A stretch of 6,382 nt of DNA, taken from Candidatus Eiseniibacteriota bacterium. Its GTDB lineage: Bacteria > Arandabacterota > Arandabacteria > Arandabacterales > Arandabacteraceae. Location: NCBI GenBank assembly GCA_030622265.1, contig JAUXGG010000103.1:1-6382 (forward strand), given 5' to 3'. Shown here piece by piece: positions 5,645-6,382 of the stretch (its first letter is position 1; each line of letters begins with the position of its first letter). The notes below the pieces were generated by a model. The model saw only the letters and a program-made list of their open reading frames with translations, was not told the DNA's origin and searched no databases. Made by a program: the position numbers and the translations under genes.

Positions 5645-6382
5645 TTCGAGTCCCCGGCCTCTTCACAGGGCACAACGCAGAGATTGCCGATACCAGAGAG
5701 CGCCTGGATCTCGAGCCAGCGGCGGTCGATCTCGTCCTGCCCCAACTTGTAAACCTCGGGATGGTCCTTCAAGTGCGCGAACCTTCCCTGCCTCTCCGTA
5801 AACTCGCTAAGGGGCAGCTTCTCTTTCGGCGTGTAAGTAATGGCCCAGGTCCCCTCGTCACACTCATAGAGCGGCCAGAAGCATGTCTCCACCGCGAGGC
5901 GGGCCATCTCTATGGTGTCCTCCATGGGATAGCGCCAGCCCCGGTGACACGGGGAGATGATGTTTATGAAGCTCGGCCCGTCCTTGGCCAGCGCCTTCTC
6001 CACTTTCTTGACCAGGTCGTTCCAGTGGCTGGGCGATGCCTGGGCAACATAGGGGATCCGGTGAGCGGCCATGATCTTGGTCATGTCCTTATGGTACTGG
6101 ACCTTGCCCGGGATCACTTCGCCGGCCGGGCAAGTGGATGTCGCCGCCCCGATGGGTGTGGCGCTCGAGCGCTGGATGCCCGTATTCATGTACGCCTCAT
6201 TGTCATAGCATATGTAGAGCATCCTGTGGCCCCGCTCGGCGGCGCCGGATAAGGCCTGAAGCCCTATGTCATAGGTCCCGCCGTCTCCGCCGAAGGCGAT
6301 GAAGCGCATGTCCCTGGTTATCTTGCCCTGGCGCTTGAGCGACCTGTAAGAGGACTCCACGCCGCTCACGGTCGAAGCGACA
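5641..6382 (-). CDS. porB: Pyruvate (2-oxoacid):ferredoxin oxidoreductase beta subunit, C-terminal 246 residues
   Basis: Beta subunit of a multi-subunit 2-oxoacid:ferredoxin oxidoreductase. It binds thiamine diphosphate and a 4Fe-4S cluster and, with the other subunits, interconverts pyruvate plus CoA and acetyl-CoA plus CO2 with ferredoxin. The frame is open to the right edge; about 65 N-terminal residues, including the CxxC cluster cysteines, are missing. Numbering from the first full codon, the thiamine diphosphate/Mg site is GGDGGTYDIGLQALSGAAERG (31-51) with CYDNEAYMNTGIQRSSATPIGA (58-79). The later cluster cysteine is C145 in SPCHRGWRYP. The C-terminus has RFAHLKDHPEVYKLGQDEIDRRW (200-222). 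These motifs fit the pyruvate (Por) type best, but a 2-oxoisovalerate enzyme (Vor) is not excluded because the other subunits are off-window. Extra cysteines occur at 167, 174, 235 and 239. GTG at 6369 is an internal Val codon, not the start. The stop overlaps the pgpA start by 4 nt. Confidence 0.92.
   Translation of the reverse strand, partial: VASTVSGVESSYRSLKRQGKITRDMRFIAFGGDGGTYDIGLQALSGAAERGHRMLYICYDNEAYMNTGIQRSSATPIGAATSTCPAGEVIPGKVQYHKDMTKIMAAHRIPYVAQASPSHWNDLVKKVEKALAKDGPSFINIISPCHRGWRYPMEDTIEMARLAVETCFWPLYECDEGTWAITYTPKEKLPLSEFTERQGRFAHLKDHPEVYKLGQDEIDRRWLEIQALSGIGNLCVVPCEEAGDSN
5651..5655 (-). promoter_or_regulatory. Shine-Dalgarno site supporting the TTG start of pgpA
   Basis: The minus strand reads GGGGA, 6 nt before TTG 5644, inside the last codons of porB. 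No ATG or GTG is available between the upstream in-frame stop and the conserved pgpA motifs, so this site backs the rare start. Confidence 0.5.

Noticed and set aside
5761..6252. A 163-codon plus-strand open frame opposite porB
   Set aside because: It is antisense to conserved thiamine diphosphate-binding codons of PorB and has no family likeness.

Overview
The window is one tightly packed, single-direction gene block. Seven protein genes lie on the minus strand. In transcription order (right to left) they are: the end of porB (beta subunit of a pyruvate or related 2-oxoacid:ferredoxin oxidoreductase), pgpA (phosphatidylglycerophosphatase A), cinA (ADP-ribose pyrophosphatase/NMN deamidase family), thpR (2H-type RNA 2',3'-cyclic phosphodiesterase), recA, recX, and the first 513 codons of alaS (alanyl-tRNA synthetase). 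porB is cut by the right edge and loses its N-terminus. alaS is cut by the left edge and loses most of its editing domain and all of its C-terminal domain.

Spacing is operon-like throughout. porB and pgpA overlap by 4 nt. pgpA and cinA are 5 nt apart. cinA-thpR and thpR-recA are each separated by 19 nt, recA-recX by 18 nt and recX-alaS by 2 nt. I see no tRNA, rRNA, CRISPR array, insertion sequence or convincing terminator, and no non-coding stretch longer than 19 nt. No promoter or LexA (SOS) box could be recognised upstream of recA, so transcription probably enters from beyond the right edge or from inside an upstream gene.

The organism looks like a GC-rich anaerobic bacterium. It uses a ferredoxin-linked 2-oxoacid oxidoreductase, carries the common bacterial cinA-thpR-recA-recX-alaS order, and its AlaRS has the Cys-rich catalytic-domain insertion seen in several Gram-positive-type lineages. 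A deep-branching anaerobic actinobacterium or a clostridia-like lineage would fit, but I cannot fix the taxon from this sequence alone.

Functionally the block mixes DNA repair (RecA and its modulator RecX), nucleotide/RNA salvage (CinA, ThpR), phospholipid synthesis (PgpA), translation (AlaRS) and central anaerobic carbon metabolism (PorB). Nothing here is clearly a new system. The points most worth a second look are the translational overlap of porB with the recA cluster, a 17-bp imperfect tandem duplication at the recX start, and the cinA-thpR pairing as a possible ADP-ribose/cyclic-phosphate salvage couple.
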